Of a stretch of DNA of 38,907 bases, positions 1 to 8,563 are shown in pieces (the first letter of the stretch is position 1; the number at the start of each line of letters is the position of its first letter). Origin of the DNA: a virus; IMG/VR virus record IMGVR_UViG_3300049914_000055, positions 1-38,907 of that record. One strand, 5' to 3'. A model generated the notes under the pieces. That model saw only the letters and a list, made by a program, of their open reading frames with translations. It made no database searches and had not been told where the DNA came from. The translations under genes and the position numbers were made by a program.

Positions 1-266
<266 letters not shown>

Positions 267-267
<1 letters not shown>

Positions 268-419
268 TGGAATCAATAATAGTCGAAAGGAAATATTGTC
301 CAGACTGCAAGGCTTATGTTCAGGCAGAAGTAACTTATCTCAATCCTGACAAACCTGATGAAGGGATGATCTGGCAATGCCTACAATGTGGATGCGCTAT
401 TGAACCGTTGGATGAATAA
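267..419 (+). CDS. zinc-ribbon miniprotein, 50 aa
   Basis: A 50-residue protein whose start codon overlaps the stop of the Imm5-like gene (TAATG), so the two are probably translationally coupled. It carries two Cys pairs, CPDC at residues 11-14 and CLQCGC at 38-43, separated by about 24 residues, which is the spacing of a zinc ribbon. Its acidic C terminus ends EPLDE. It belongs with several other tiny Cys-pair proteins of this genome (27724, 27937, 28084, 34672, 38196). A specific function is not recognisable; zinc binding is inferred from the cysteine pattern. Confidence 0.7.
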
Positions 420-430
420 AATATAAAATC

Positions 431-697
431 ATGAAAATATTATCTTTTCTTGTTATTTTTTGTCTTGCTTTACTACTGTCTTGTGAAAAGCAAGAAGGAT
501 GCTGGACTTGCAGAACAATAGCGACCGGATATGATGGCTCAAGTTCTGAACAGGAATATTGTAATGACCTCGATGCAATGAAAGTCGATGGTTTAAAATG
601 GAGTGTCGTAGTTTCTGAGACTACATGGGTAGGGGAACATTCTTATAATGTTAAACAGTATATCACAAACTATGAAATTCGATGTTCGCGGAAATAA
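431..697 (+). CDS. small predicted lipoprotein, 88 aa
   Basis: The N terminus is a short hydrophobic signal followed by LLLSC, a lipobox with Cys18 as the likely lipidated residue; the next residues EKQ are typical of exported Bacteroidota lipoproteins. The mature part (about 70 residues) has further cysteines at about 24, 27, 44 and 85 that could form disulfides in the periplasm. It is the last gene of the block that starts at 38196. Phage lipoproteins in this position are often superinfection-exclusion or envelope-modifying proteins, but nothing in the sequence proves such a role. Confidence 0.7.
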   Translation: MKILSFLVIFCLALLLSCEKQEGCWTCRTIATGYDGSSSEQEYCNDLDAMKVDGLKWSVVVSETTWVGEHSYNVKQYITNYEIRCSRK

Positions 698-729
698 TTG
701 ATTTTTAAACAAAATAGTTCTTTGATTTC

Positions 730-760
730 TTGATTATTTGTTTTGGATTGTTTACATTTG
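730..760 (+). promoter_or_regulatory. Bacteroidota-type promoter of RNA copy A
   Basis: TTG at 730-732 lies 20 bases before TACATTTG at 753-760, which matches the Bacteroidota pattern (TTTG)-N20-TAnnTTTG. The predicted transcript starts near 765, just before structured RNA copy A. Confidence 0.65.
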
Positions 761-766
761 TATCGG

Positions 767-1100
767 ATTTACATGGAGGTAAATGGTACAAATAATTAAC
801 TTATCAAAAAATGCTCTATGCGCTGGCGCAAAATCGCCCGCAGTGATGCAGTCGTTTACACTCCATGTAACGCCAGCCATAGGGTTTTTGACACAGTTTT
901 TCCCGAACCTGATTATATCGAGGTTAATCCAAAACAGAGCAGGATAAGAAGTCTGGAGAGATAAACAAATCCGGGCTACTTCCGATAACTGAAGACCCGG
1001 TCAGTGATGAATAAGAATTCAATTCCAGCCTTTACTGATGAGGATGCTTCGGACCTGAGAGATCAAAGAATGATTTAAGCAGAATATCACTGAATAAAGG
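767..1100 (+). ncRNA. structured RNA family, copy A
   Basis: No convincing open frame exists between 698 and 1209. The segment aligns with 20254-20490 (B) and 37757-38092 (C). Visible helices: P1 CTATG 816-820 plus GCTGGCG 822-828 with CGCCAGC 871-877 plus CATAG 878-882, one bulged base; a small hairpin with a GNRA loop (GCA-GTGA-TGC, 840-849); TTACA/TGTAA 856-870; GGG/CCC 882-884/902-904; AACCT/AGGTT 906-925 around a conserved GATTATATCG loop; CCGGG/CCCGG 971-975/996-1000 enclosing CTTC/GAAG with an 8-base loop; CAGTGAT 1002-1008 with ATCACTG 1086-1092. Pairing positions change together among copies. No poly-U terminator follows, so it may be an untranslated leader or a processed RNA. Its function is unknown to me. 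Confidence 0.75.
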
Positions 1101-1134
1101 ATTTATAACTTAAAATTACAGTAAAATAAATAAA

Positions 1135-1166
1135 TTTGCTTTCTGTTTCAGAATAATATAACTTTG
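1135..1166 (+). promoter_or_regulatory. promoter of the terminase/structural operon
   Basis: TTTG at 1135-1138, 20 bases, then TAACTTTG at 1159-1166. It lies about 45 bases before the small terminase start and is well placed to drive the packaging and virion genes independently of RNA A. Confidence 0.65.
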
Positions 1167-1209
1167 TCGAATGAATTATTTACAATGAAAATATCTGGCA
1201 TAAATTGAA

Positions 1210-1554
1210 ATGGGAAGGCCAAAAGCAATAATAGATTGGAGGAAAGTTGATGAATACCTTAATGCTCAATGTGATGGCAGTAAAATAGCCGGTCTCTTAG
1301 GGATTCATCCTGATACTTTATACAAGGCAATTGAGAATAAATATAAAATGACTTTTTCTGCTTATTCCGCTATTAAAAAAGGTGAAGGCAAAGAATTGTT
1401 AAGAGCAAAGCAATTTTCAGTTGCAATGGAAGGCGACAAAACAATGCTTGTATGGCTGGGTAAACAATATTTGAATCAGAGTGATAAACAAGAATTAACA
1501 GGTAAAGACGGAACAGCATTGATACCTACTATTAAATTTAAGAATTTCAATTGA
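1210..1554 (+). CDS. terminase small subunit
   Basis: A 114-residue DNA-binding protein with the usual size and opening of a small terminase (MGRPK). A helix-turn-helix lies at about residues 20-45 (CDGSKIAGLLGIHPDTLYKAI), followed by a helical region containing KGEGKELLRAKQFSVAMEGD and MLVWLGKQYLNQ, which are recurring features of TerS proteins that recognise the packaging site and nucleate a ring on DNA. The stop overlaps the start of the large subunit, the normal TerS-TerL arrangement. It is the first gene after a strong promoter. Confidence rests on the motif pattern and context. Confidence 0.85.
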   Translation: MGRPKAIIDWRKVDEYLNAQCDGSKIAGLLGIHPDTLYKAIENKYKMTFSAYSAIKKGEGKELLRAKQFSVAMEGDKTMLVWLGKQYLNQSDKQELTGKDGTALIPTIKFKNFN

Positions 1555-2831
1555 AGGAAACTGAGTCTGAAATTGGTATTTCTTTAAAATTCAGACCATT
1601 GTTTAAATTACTCGATGATAAAATTTATCCCGATGTCGATACTGTCATCATCACAGGAGGCCGTTATTCGCTCAAATCATATACAGTCTCTATATTTGCA
1701 TTGATTGCCCTGGTTCATTATCAATGGAACATACTCTATACCCGTTTTACAAATATGTCATTGATAGATTCTGTTAAACCAGAAGTAAGCGACAAAATTG
1801 AGATGCTTGGCTTAACAGGGACGGTTCATGATACTACAACACATATAGAGTTCAATAATTGCCGTATATCATTCAAAGGCATAAAGACCGGTAGCGGAAT
1901 ACAAACAGCTAATTTAAAGTCTCTCTCAGGATTTAACCTTTTTATCAATGATGAAGCTGAAGAGTTACCAGATTATAAGACATTTAAGAAAGTATTTTAT
2001 TCGATGCGTTCTGCAAAAAAACGTAATCTTACTATCCTGATTCTTAACCCTACAACGAAAGAACATTGGATTTTTAAAGAGTTCTTTGAGAAAAAAGGAC
2101 TGAACGGCGGGGATAATTGTATCAAGGATAATGTCATGTATATTCATTCAAGTTATCTGGATGCCGACCAGGAACAGATACCAAATAACATACTTGCAGA
2201 TTATAACAGATTAAAGACTGATGATCCTAAAGAATATGAAAATATTGTCATGGGTGGATGGATCACAGAGTTAGAGGGACAGGTATTTCCAGAAAGTTCT
2301 TTAAAGAGATATAGGGAATTTCCTCCAGACGATGTTGAGTATTTCACTGTTGGCTATGTTGATCCAGCAGATGAGGGTACTGATTCATTTGCTTGTCCAA
2401 TAGGACGTGTTTATGGAAATATGAACCGAGTTTATATATTCGATGCAATATTTGATAGTACACTCGGATTGTCGGCATATCTTCCATTAACCCAGGATAA
2501 AGTTAAGATTCATAAAATAAGTCATTTAGCCGTTGAGACAAATAGTTTTGGGGCATGGTTTGCTCAACATTGTCGGGAATTAATGCCAACTCTTGAGGTG
2601 TTTGGTCTGAAGTCTAAAAAGAATAAAATGGCTCGTATTTTATCTAATAGTGGGCTTGTAAAACAATTCTTCTATTTTCCCGAACAGCCAAATCCTGACT
2701 TACAGAAATTTATGAAACAACTTTCTAAGATGCTAAAAACATCTAAGGATCACGACGATGCTGCCGACAGCCTTACAGGACTTGCTGCATATCTTGAACA
2801 TTATTTCCAATTATTTAAAAATAACGAATAA
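1551..2831 (+). CDS. terL: terminase large subunit (ATPase-nuclease)
   Basis: A 426-residue packaging motor of the Terminase_3 type. The ATPase half has a Walker A variant GGRYSLKS (residues 36-43), Walker B LFINDEAEE with Asp134/Glu135 (130-138) and an NPT coupling motif near 166. The nuclease half begins near 263 with VGYVDPADEGTDS (Asp271), and has a late HDDAADSL acidic motif near 400, giving the metal-binding acidic residues of the RNase H-like fold. Translation most likely starts at TTG 1551, which overlaps the TGA of the small subunit; the next ATGs would remove Walker A. Confidence 0.95.
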   Translation: MKETESEIGISLKFRPLFKLLDDKIYPDVDTVIITGGRYSLKSYTVSIFALIALVHYQWNILYTRFTNMSLIDSVKPEVSDKIEMLGLTGTVHDTTTHIEFNNCRISFKGIKTGSGIQTANLKSLSGFNLFINDEAEELPDYKTFKKVFYSMRSAKKRNLTILILNPTTKEHWIFKEFFEKKGLNGGDNCIKDNVMYIHSSYLDADQEQIPNNILADYNRLKTDDPKEYENIVMGGWITELEGQVFPESSLKRYREFPPDDVEYFTVGYVDPADEGTDSFACPIGRVYGNMNRVYIFDAIFDSTLGLSAYLPLTQDKVKIHKISHLAVETNSFGAWFAQHCRELMPTLEVFGLKSKKNKMARILSNSGLVKQFFYFPEQPNPDLQKFMKQLSKMLKTSKDHDDAADSLTGLAAYLEHYFQLFKNNE

Positions 2832-2861
2832 GTTAAAACAATTATTCCCAGGAATTATAAA

Positions 2862-3020
2862 ATGATCTATACAACCCTCGAATATAGTAAGATCAAGAAA
2901 GTGTCACATGATACGATCAGGAGAATGATACTTAAAAATATACTCCCATCTAATTGCAAGGTGAAGAAATTATTAGGTAAACGGGGTTATCTGATTGAGG
3001 TTACTGAGAAGTCAAAATAA
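2862..3020 (+). CDS. small HTH-like protein, 52 aa
   Basis: A 52-residue basic protein between terminase and portal. YSKIKKVSHDTIRRMILKN (about residues 8-26) looks like a MerR/excisionase-type helix-turn-helix, and the C-terminal KLLGKRGYLIEV would be the wing. A DNA-binding role, perhaps as a regulator, is inferred from the pattern alone. Its start is preceded by an A-rich stretch, usual for genes in this genome. Confidence 0.55.
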   Translation: MIYTTLEYSKIKKVSHDTIRRMILKNILPSNCKVKKLLGKRGYLIEVTEKSK

Positions 3021-3045
3021 ATAATACGTTACTATAACGCATCAT

Positions 3046-3090
3046 TAACTATTCAAATAGTTATTAACCTAAAACAATAGTTTACTTTTG
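3046..3090 (+). promoter_or_regulatory. promoter with palindromic operator before the portal gene
   Basis: TACTTTTG (3083-3090) matches the -7 box. There is no TTTG 20 bases upstream; that position is covered by an 18-bp palindrome, TAACTATTCAAATAGTTA (3046-3063). The palindrome ends about 20 bases before the -7 box, close to the geometry of four other operator-type promoters in this genome, but its sequence differs. Confidence 0.45.
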
Positions 3091-3107
3091 TGAGCAAAGT
3101 TTTATAA

Positions 3108-4496
3108 ATGGATTGGAAGTCTTTCTTTCCTTTGTCTCTATTCACCGGAAACCGTTCCGGCATCGCTCGCAACCCTGTAAATTCATATAACTATCAGTTT
3201 CTTGTTGACCGTCCCGCATGGCTCTCATTAACTAATAATCATCAGTACAGAGAAGCTGTTGCAGGAAACCCGGTATTATTCGGGTGCATTGATATTCTGG
3301 CTTCGGCAGCAGCTAATGGTAAGAAATACATTGTCGATCTTAAAGGCAAAGAGATACCCTGGGACTCAGGAAAGACAGGTGTTAAGAACGCTCAACGTCT
3401 TTTCGTTTACCGGCCTAATCCATTGCAATCAATCAAAGAATTTAATTATGAGCGGGCTTATATGTTCTTTACATTTGGTAATAATTATGTCTATCTGAAC
3501 AATCCTTTAAAATCTTTTGATACCGACATAGTGAATGTGCAGACGATGTATAATTTACCGAGTGAATATGTCGAAGTAAAACAGACGGGGAAGATTTATG
3601 ACCAAGTTGACCTGAAAGGGATTATTGAGAAATATTGTCTTACAAATTACAGTCCTGTCAGGGATTTTGAAGTCGATAAGATCATTCATTTCAACGATGT
3701 CAATACATCAAATATCGGCAATTCAATCATAGGTTCATCCCGTCTTGAAGTTCTGAAATATCCGATTACGAATACACAACTGGCATTCGAGGCAATGAAC
3801 GTGATACTCAAGTCACGAGGTATGCAGGGGATCATCAAGGCAAATAATAAAGATGCTACCGGGACACAGATACCCATGAGCAAAGAAGCTAAAGATGAAA
3901 TTGACAAAACCTTTAAAACTGAGTATGGCATTCTTGAAGATCAAAAACAATTCTGGATCAGTCATTTCGATATTGATTATATCAAAACAATAATGAACTC
4001 TTCAGAACTCGGTATCTATGATGAGTTCAGCAATAATGCAATGATAATCTCTAATTGTTTCGGTGTTCCCTCTGAACTTTATAAGACATATATGAAGGGA
4101 GCTACATTTGAGAATCAACTTCAGGCTGTTCGCAGACTTTATCAGGACACTATAATTCCAAGAGTAGAGAATGAAGATCAATATTACACTGAACGGCTTC
4201 ACATGAGGGATTATGGTTTTGAACTTCGCACCGATTTCTCACATATACAGGCATTACAGGAAGCCCGAAAAGAGAAGGCAACAGCACTTAGTATGAACTC
4301 AAGGACAGCTGAGACAGCTTATAATAATAATGCAATTACATTGAACCAGTACCTTGAACTCCTTGACATGGAACCTATACCTGATGGTGATATTTATAAA
4401 TTCGAGAGGGATAAGTTAACAAAACCCGAACCGATAGCACCGGTTCCTGATCCAGCATTAGATCCGGCATTAATAGATCAAAACATACAGCAATGA
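3108..4496 (+). CDS. portal protein
   Basis: A 462-residue HK97-type portal, the dodecameric ring through which DNA enters the capsid. Typical segments are visible: GNPVLFGCIDILASAAANGK (about 52-72) where portals have a conserved helix following a short strand, the NPLQSIKEF motif and FGNNYVYL in the clip region, and a C-terminal helical part (RRLYQDTIIPRVENEDQYYTE, near 345-365) followed by a proline-rich tail. Position directly after terminase and before the protease fits. The stop overlaps the next small ORF (ATGA). Confidence 0.92.
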   Translation: MDWKSFFPLSLFTGNRSGIARNPVNSYNYQFLVDRPAWLSLTNNHQYREAVAGNPVLFGCIDILASAAANGKKYIVDLKGKEIPWDSGKTGVKNAQRLFVYRPNPLQSIKEFNYERAYMFFTFGNNYVYLNNPLKSFDTDIVNVQTMYNLPSEYVEVKQTGKIYDQVDLKGIIEKYCLTNYSPVRDFEVDKIIHFNDVNTSNIGNSIIGSSRLEVLKYPITNTQLAFEAMNVILKSRGMQGIIKANNKDATGTQIPMSKEAKDEIDKTFKTEYGILEDQKQFWISHFDIDYIKTIMNSSELGIYDEFSNNAMIISNCFGVPSELYKTYMKGATFENQLQAVRRLYQDTIIPRVENEDQYYTERLHMRDYGFELRTDFSHIQALQEARKEKATALSMNSRTAETAYNNNAITLNQYLELLDMEPIPDGDIYKFERDKLTKPEPIAPVPDPALDPALIDQNIQQ

Positions 4497-4582
4497 AAAA
4501 GAAACTGACAAAAGAGGATATTGAGAGACTGCGGAAACAGAAGCAGAAAAGAATCGATAATAAAGAACTGATTAAAAAATAA
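4493..4582 (+). CDS. 29-aa Lys-rich miniprotein
   Basis: A very short frame that overlaps the portal stop (ATGA) and ends just before the protease gene. The product is almost entirely charged (MKKKLTKEDIERLRKQKQKR...) and predicted helical. The tight coupling argues for translation, but such short frames can arise by chance. No function can be assigned. Confidence 0.4.
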   Translation: MKKKLTKEDIERLRKQKQKRIDNKELIKK

Positions 4583-4586
4583 GGCA

Positions 4587-5435
4587 ATGGAACATTATGG
4601 TAATATGGAATTTGCGACAAAGAAAGAACTGTTTAAGTTTCTCGCAGAGAATAAGGATAAATTAATTGCTCAGAGGAAAGCAGTCATTAAGAAAGAGGAT
4701 TGTGGTGTCCTTCTCGTTCCTACTATTGTCATTGACCATAAAAAAACAAACAAAGCAGAAGCCGGAATAATTGATCCTGTCAATCTTAAATCTTTAAAAG
4801 TGGTTTGTATTATCAATACTACTAATTTTCTCGACTCTCACATGGACGTTCACCTGCCAGGATTGTGGAACAAAAGCCTTCAGGACAATAAAAATATCAT
4901 GCACGTTCAGGAACATGACATGGAGTTTGATAAGATCATTGCCGATGGTGTTGATCTTAAAGCATATACAAAGCCTTTTAAATGGTCTGAACTTGGTTAT
5001 TCTTATTCCGGGGAGACAGAAGCACTCGTTTTTGAATCCAATATACTTCGTAAGCGTAACGAGTTTATGATGAATCAATATGCTAACGGCTGGGTTAAAA
5101 ATCATTCTGTCGGTATGTATTATGTAAAGACGGACATGGCTATCAATGATGAAGAGATGCCTAATTATTTTGAGGCATGGAAGAAATACTATCCTCAAAT
5201 TGTCAACCCTGAATTAGCAGACGAAAGAGGGTATTTCTGGTACGTCCTTGAAGCTAAATGTGCCGAAGGATCAGCCGTACCAATAGGAAGCAATACAGCA
5301 ACACCTACCCTTACAGTGGGTAAAAATATAAAGGATGGGAAGCCGCCTGAAGGCACTTCTGATCCTTCAGAGCCGGAGAAATCCACTCAGAAAATTGATT
5401 ACAGTTATTTACGAAACAATTTAAAAACAATTTAA
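4587..5435 (+). CDS. prohead maturation protease (HK97/S78-like)
   Basis: A 282-residue protein between portal and capsid, the usual place of the capsid maturation protease. The core shows HVQEHD (His110 region), NHSVGMYYV (Ser174) and AEGSAVPIGSNTATP (about 226-240), which match the His, Ser and ExSxVxxxAN-type signatures of the HK97 prohead protease fold. The last 40 residues are a disordered Pro/Glu/Ser tail, perhaps removed during maturation. The first in-frame ATG gives MEHYGNM; an internal ATG seven codons later is an alternative start. Family assignment is from motifs and order only. Confidence 0.8.
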   Translation: MEHYGNMEFATKKELFKFLAENKDKLIAQRKAVIKKEDCGVLLVPTIVIDHKKTNKAEAGIIDPVNLKSLKVVCIINTTNFLDSHMDVHLPGLWNKSLQDNKNIMHVQEHDMEFDKIIADGVDLKAYTKPFKWSELGYSYSGETEALVFESNILRKRNEFMMNQYANGWVKNHSVGMYYVKTDMAINDEEMPNYFEAWKKYYPQIVNPELADERGYFWYVLEAKCAEGSAVPIGSNTATPTLTVGKNIKDGKPPEGTSDPSEPEKSTQKIDYSYLRNNLKTI

Positions 5436-5446
5436 AAATTAATAAC

Positions 5447-6793
5447 ATGGCAAAAGAAAATGAAAAAACTGACAAGGAACTCTTGTTAGAAGAAATACAG
5501 GGACTTATCACCGATTCACAAAAAGATGGTGTGAAAAAAGCCGACCTGGATAAAAAGATCGAAGCAATTAATAAAACGATTGCTGACAAACTCGATAACG
5601 CCGAGATGAAGGCGCTCAAAGAAAACGTTGACAAACTTGTTGCTGCCGCCGCTGAGAACGCTGCTGCTATCAAAGCAATGGGCGAAGTCGCAAGCAAGAA
5701 AGAAGCTGACAAACCGAAGACACTTGCAGAAGCACTTGTTGATGCTTTCAAAGAAAGTGCTAAAGATGTGCCAAACCTGGTCACTGAAAAAACAGATAGT
5801 GAAGGCAATAAGAAATTGTCTATAAGGGATTATTTCCAGAAACTCGGCAATAAACAGACGCCTGAACTGGTTATTAAGGTCGGCGTTGATATGCTTGAAA
5901 CTACTATTGTTCAGGCCAATGTTGCAACCACCAGACTTACAGACCTTGACCCTAACAGGGTCGGAACTCCGCTTGCTGTCTATCAGCACGTGACAGACTG
6001 GATGCCTATAAAGGGTATCACTAAGAAATACATGAGCATCCTGGTTGTTTATGATTATCAGGATTACGCAGGAACCAAGACTCAGGGCTCAGCATACGCT
6101 AAATCCAGTTTCTTATTCAAGACTGTTGAATTTGTAAGTGCAGTCATTGGAACTCTTTTCAGAGTATCTGATGAATCTCTGGATGATCTTCCCGAAGCAA
6201 TGCAAGAAATTGCACTTGTGGCTCCTGATAAGATTAAGAATAACATCGACTATCAGATACTCGGTTCTGCCGGTAACGATACGACAACCATAAAGGGGTT
6301 GTATGCTTCAAGTAAGAAAACAGATTTTGCAAGTGGATCAACATATTCCGGTAAGGTTGCAAATGCCAACAAGGTTGATGTCATTTCATTTATGAAAGAT
6401 CAGGCTGAGACGAGCAAGTATATCGCAGATACGATCATACTCAACCCGACTGATGTCAGACTGCTTGCAGCCGAAAAAGATCAGCTGGACAATAGCAAAG
6501 TTGACCGCAGAGTTGTTTTCGATGCTCTTGGCGAACCGGTTGCTGTTTGTGGAATGTTGATCAAAAGAAACGTTAATCAGACTGTCGATACAGTTACCGT
6601 TCTGGCACGTAATATGGTTCAGATAGGTGACCGTAAACAGATGACTCTTGAAGTTGGTTTCGATGGTTCTGATTTTTCAGAAGGCTATAAGACTATCCGC
6701 ATAGGTGTCCGTCTGGCTTTCGCAGTTCGTGATCCTCTTGCAGTAATTTACTGTTCTGGTCTTGATGCTGCTGTCACAGCTATAAGTGTGTAA
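5447..6793 (+). CDS. major capsid protein with N-terminal scaffold-like domain
   Basis: A 448-residue HK97-fold capsid protein. Residues 1 to about 110 are highly charged and helical (KKADLDKKIEAINKTIADKL, then Ala-rich heptads), as in the delta domain that acts as a scaffold and is cut off by the protease encoded just upstream. The rest has the pattern of the Phage_capsid family: a DYQDYAGTKTQGSAYAKS strand region, FRVSDESLDDLPEAM, the NIDYQILGSAGNDTTTIKGL loop and the C-terminal RIGVRLAFAVRDPLAVIY strand. GC content is higher than in the tail genes, consistent with high expression. Confidence 0.92.
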   Translation: MAKENEKTDKELLLEEIQGLITDSQKDGVKKADLDKKIEAINKTIADKLDNAEMKALKENVDKLVAAAAENAAAIKAMGEVASKKEADKPKTLAEALVDAFKESAKDVPNLVTEKTDSEGNKKLSIRDYFQKLGNKQTPELVIKVGVDMLETTIVQANVATTRLTDLDPNRVGTPLAVYQHVTDWMPIKGITKKYMSILVVYDYQDYAGTKTQGSAYAKSSFLFKTVEFVSAVIGTLFRVSDESLDDLPEAMQEIALVAPDKIKNNIDYQILGSAGNDTTTIKGLYASSKKTDFASGSTYSGKVANANKVDVISFMKDQAETSKYIADTIILNPTDVRLLAAEKDQLDNSKVDRRVVFDALGEPVAVCGMLIKRNVNQTVDTVTVLARNMVQIGDRKQMTLEVGFDGSDFSEGYKTIRIGVRLAFAVRDPLAVIYCSGLDAAVTAISV

Positions 6794-6822
6794 TTTCATA
6801 ATTCATTAAAATAACGATGATT

Positions 6823-8250
6823 ATGAAAAGATTCATAGGAATTCTCATGCTGGCTGCACTTAGTGTGGCTGGCATGGCAACCGGCCCGACAAAATACGGA
6901 GTGATCCGTGAAGGGTATACAGCACTTTCTAAGCCGATGGCATTTACTGCAGCTGATTCATTGGTAGGTAATGGAGGATTTCACATTTTAACTTCTGACT
7001 CATTAGTGATTCTTATTACCAATAAGCAGAAATATCTTCAGTATCAGACTTTCACGACTACTCTCGGTTATGTATCAGTCGCACATGCTGTTACAATTAC
7101 CGCTTATGGCAGGGTAACTTCTACTGACTCATGGCATCCGATAGGTTCGGCAGTGTCATGGACAAGCACTGCTAGCAATCCTGGAACTATTTCTGGTACA
7201 ACGCCAACTAATTATAATTTCTTTCGTATCTCTTATGTTGCAAGTGGATCAACTCAATGCGTGAAAGTTTTAACGTTTGAGGTAAGGACATCCAATGCTT
7301 TTGAAGTACCTACCTCCGGAGGGACTGTGACACTTTCACGGCCTACTTCCGGGACTGTTACTTTAACGGCAAAAGATGATAATTCAAATGCAGCACTTAC
7401 CGTCACACCTGGCGGAACAGGAGCATTAACTATTGGTAACGGTACAGGAACAGCAGCAATGAACTCCTCGGACTGGGATATATCCGCAACGGGAGCAATG
7501 ACTGGCATCGGAGCTATCACTATGGATGGCAAATTAACTGCCGGTGCTGCTATTGATGCAGTGGGACCGATTAATCAGGCTATCACAGGGGGAACTGTCG
7601 TAACAAGTGCAGGGCTTCTTGGAGGGGGCGGAACAGCAACAAATGCAACACAAACTCTCGGATCAGCCGGGGGTAAAGCCTTCTCATATTACCTGAGCTC
7701 AACTTCTGCAACTGCCTCCCATGTATTGACTGGTTATTATATGAATGTCAATTATGGTGCAACCGGTGGTGCAACCGCTGCTCCAAGTGGAGACGTTATC
7801 CGGGGACGTGCCTATCTTATGGGTGATGCCTCTGGTACTTCAGCTCTGACCGGTGGTGCATTTTCAGTTGAACTTGAAGCCTATACAGCATCAAATACTG
7901 GACTAACTGCCGGGATGCGTGGTAATCTTGTTCTGCCAGCCGGTGTACTTACCAATGCCGGGACGTATTATGGTACTATGGCCGAGGTCTTTTTAGGTGG
8001 TGCGACAACAGATACAAGGGCTTATACAGAGATTGCTCCGCTTGGCATTGTTGTAGGTGGAACTGCGGCAACAGATGCAGCACAATTATCTAATATGGTT
8101 GCAATGGCAATCAGGGTTCCGGCTAATATGGTAACTTCTGATGGGACAATGGTAGTCACCGGAGCGACTGGTGCTGTTGCTGCTGGTCTTAAAATAAGTA
8201 TTAACGGTACAAATTATTGGATCATGCTTGCAACACAGGATGAACCGTAA
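6823..8250 (+). CDS. Gly/Thr-rich structural protein with signal peptide
   Basis: About 475 residues. An N-terminal Sec-type signal (KRFIGILMLAALSVAGMATG) is followed by a beta-rich, Thr/Gly/Ala-rich body with repeated short strands such as GGTVTL and GTVTLTAKDD, which looks like a virion decoration or head-fibre protein. The gene follows the capsid gene. The N-terminal signal is unexpected for a virion protein assembled in the cytoplasm. The first ATG at 6817 adds only two residues; 6823 (MKRFIG) gives the natural signal start. Function is inferred from place and composition. Confidence 0.7.
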   Translation: MKRFIGILMLAALSVAGMATGPTKYGVIREGYTALSKPMAFTAADSLVGNGGFHILTSDSLVILITNKQKYLQYQTFTTTLGYVSVAHAVTITAYGRVTSTDSWHPIGSAVSWTSTASNPGTISGTTPTNYNFFRISYVASGSTQCVKVLTFEVRTSNAFEVPTSGGTVTLSRPTSGTVTLTAKDDNSNAALTVTPGGTGALTIGNGTGTAAMNSSDWDISATGAMTGIGAITMDGKLTAGAAIDAVGPINQAITGGTVVTSAGLLGGGGTATNATQTLGSAGGKAFSYYLSSTSATASHVLTGYYMNVNYGATGGATAAPSGDVIRGRAYLMGDASGTSALTGGAFSVELEAYTASNTGLTAGMRGNLVLPAGVLTNAGTYYGTMAEVFLGGATTDTRAYTEIAPLGIVVGGTAATDAAQLSNMVAMAIRVPANMVTSDGTMVVTGATGAVAAGLKISINGTNYWIMLATQDEP

Positions 8251-8262
8251 AGAATAAACTAC

Positions 8263-8559
8263 ATGAAAAGAATCCAACTGTTATTTGTTTTTTTAGTGTT
8301 TCTGCCTTTAATGGCCATATCACAGCAAAATAATGTGCAGAAGGCTAATGATGTGCAGAAAGAGGACTTGCAGAAAGTAAAAGATGCACTTGTAAATTCC
8401 GTTATCTATTGTCAGGAATTGGAGAAGCAAAATGCTAACCTTCAATCCATAATCAAAAGGGTAGCTGAAGATTTGAAGAAGGTGAACACTATTGAACAGT
8501 TGGATTCCTTGAAAGTAGCTTACGGAATTGAAGAAAAAAAGAAACCAGTTAAAAAATGA
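8263..8559 (+). CDS. exported coiled-coil protein, 98 aa
   Basis: An N-terminal signal peptide (KRIQLLFVFLVFLPLMAISQ) with a probable cut at Ala-Ile-Ser/Gln is followed by a helical, coiled-coil body (LVNSVIYCQELEKQNANLQS) and a Lys-rich tail. It directly follows the larger exported protein at 6823 and may work with it. I know of no named family. A trimeric fibre stem or a periplasmic partner are both possible. Confidence 0.65.
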   Translation: MKRIQLLFVFLVFLPLMAISQQNNVQKANDVQKEDLQKVKDALVNSVIYCQELEKQNANLQSIIKRVAEDLKKVNTIEQLDSLKVAYGIEEKKKPVKK

Positions 8560-8563
8560 TTTA

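Noticed and set aside
1031-1045. Hammerhead-ribozyme-like CTGATGAG in RNA copy A
   Set aside because: The matching GAAA element and stem II are not in the required places, and copies B and C read CCGATAAG and CCGATAGG, so the core is not conserved.
4794-5198. Minus-strand open frame inside the prohead protease gene
   Set aside because: It is the antisense shadow of a gene with clear motifs, and every convincing gene in the genome is on the + strand.
5311-5808. Minus-strand Ser/Ala-rich open frame
   Set aside because: It is antisense to the charged helical domain of the capsid protein; low-complexity sequence of this kind leaves the opposite strand open.
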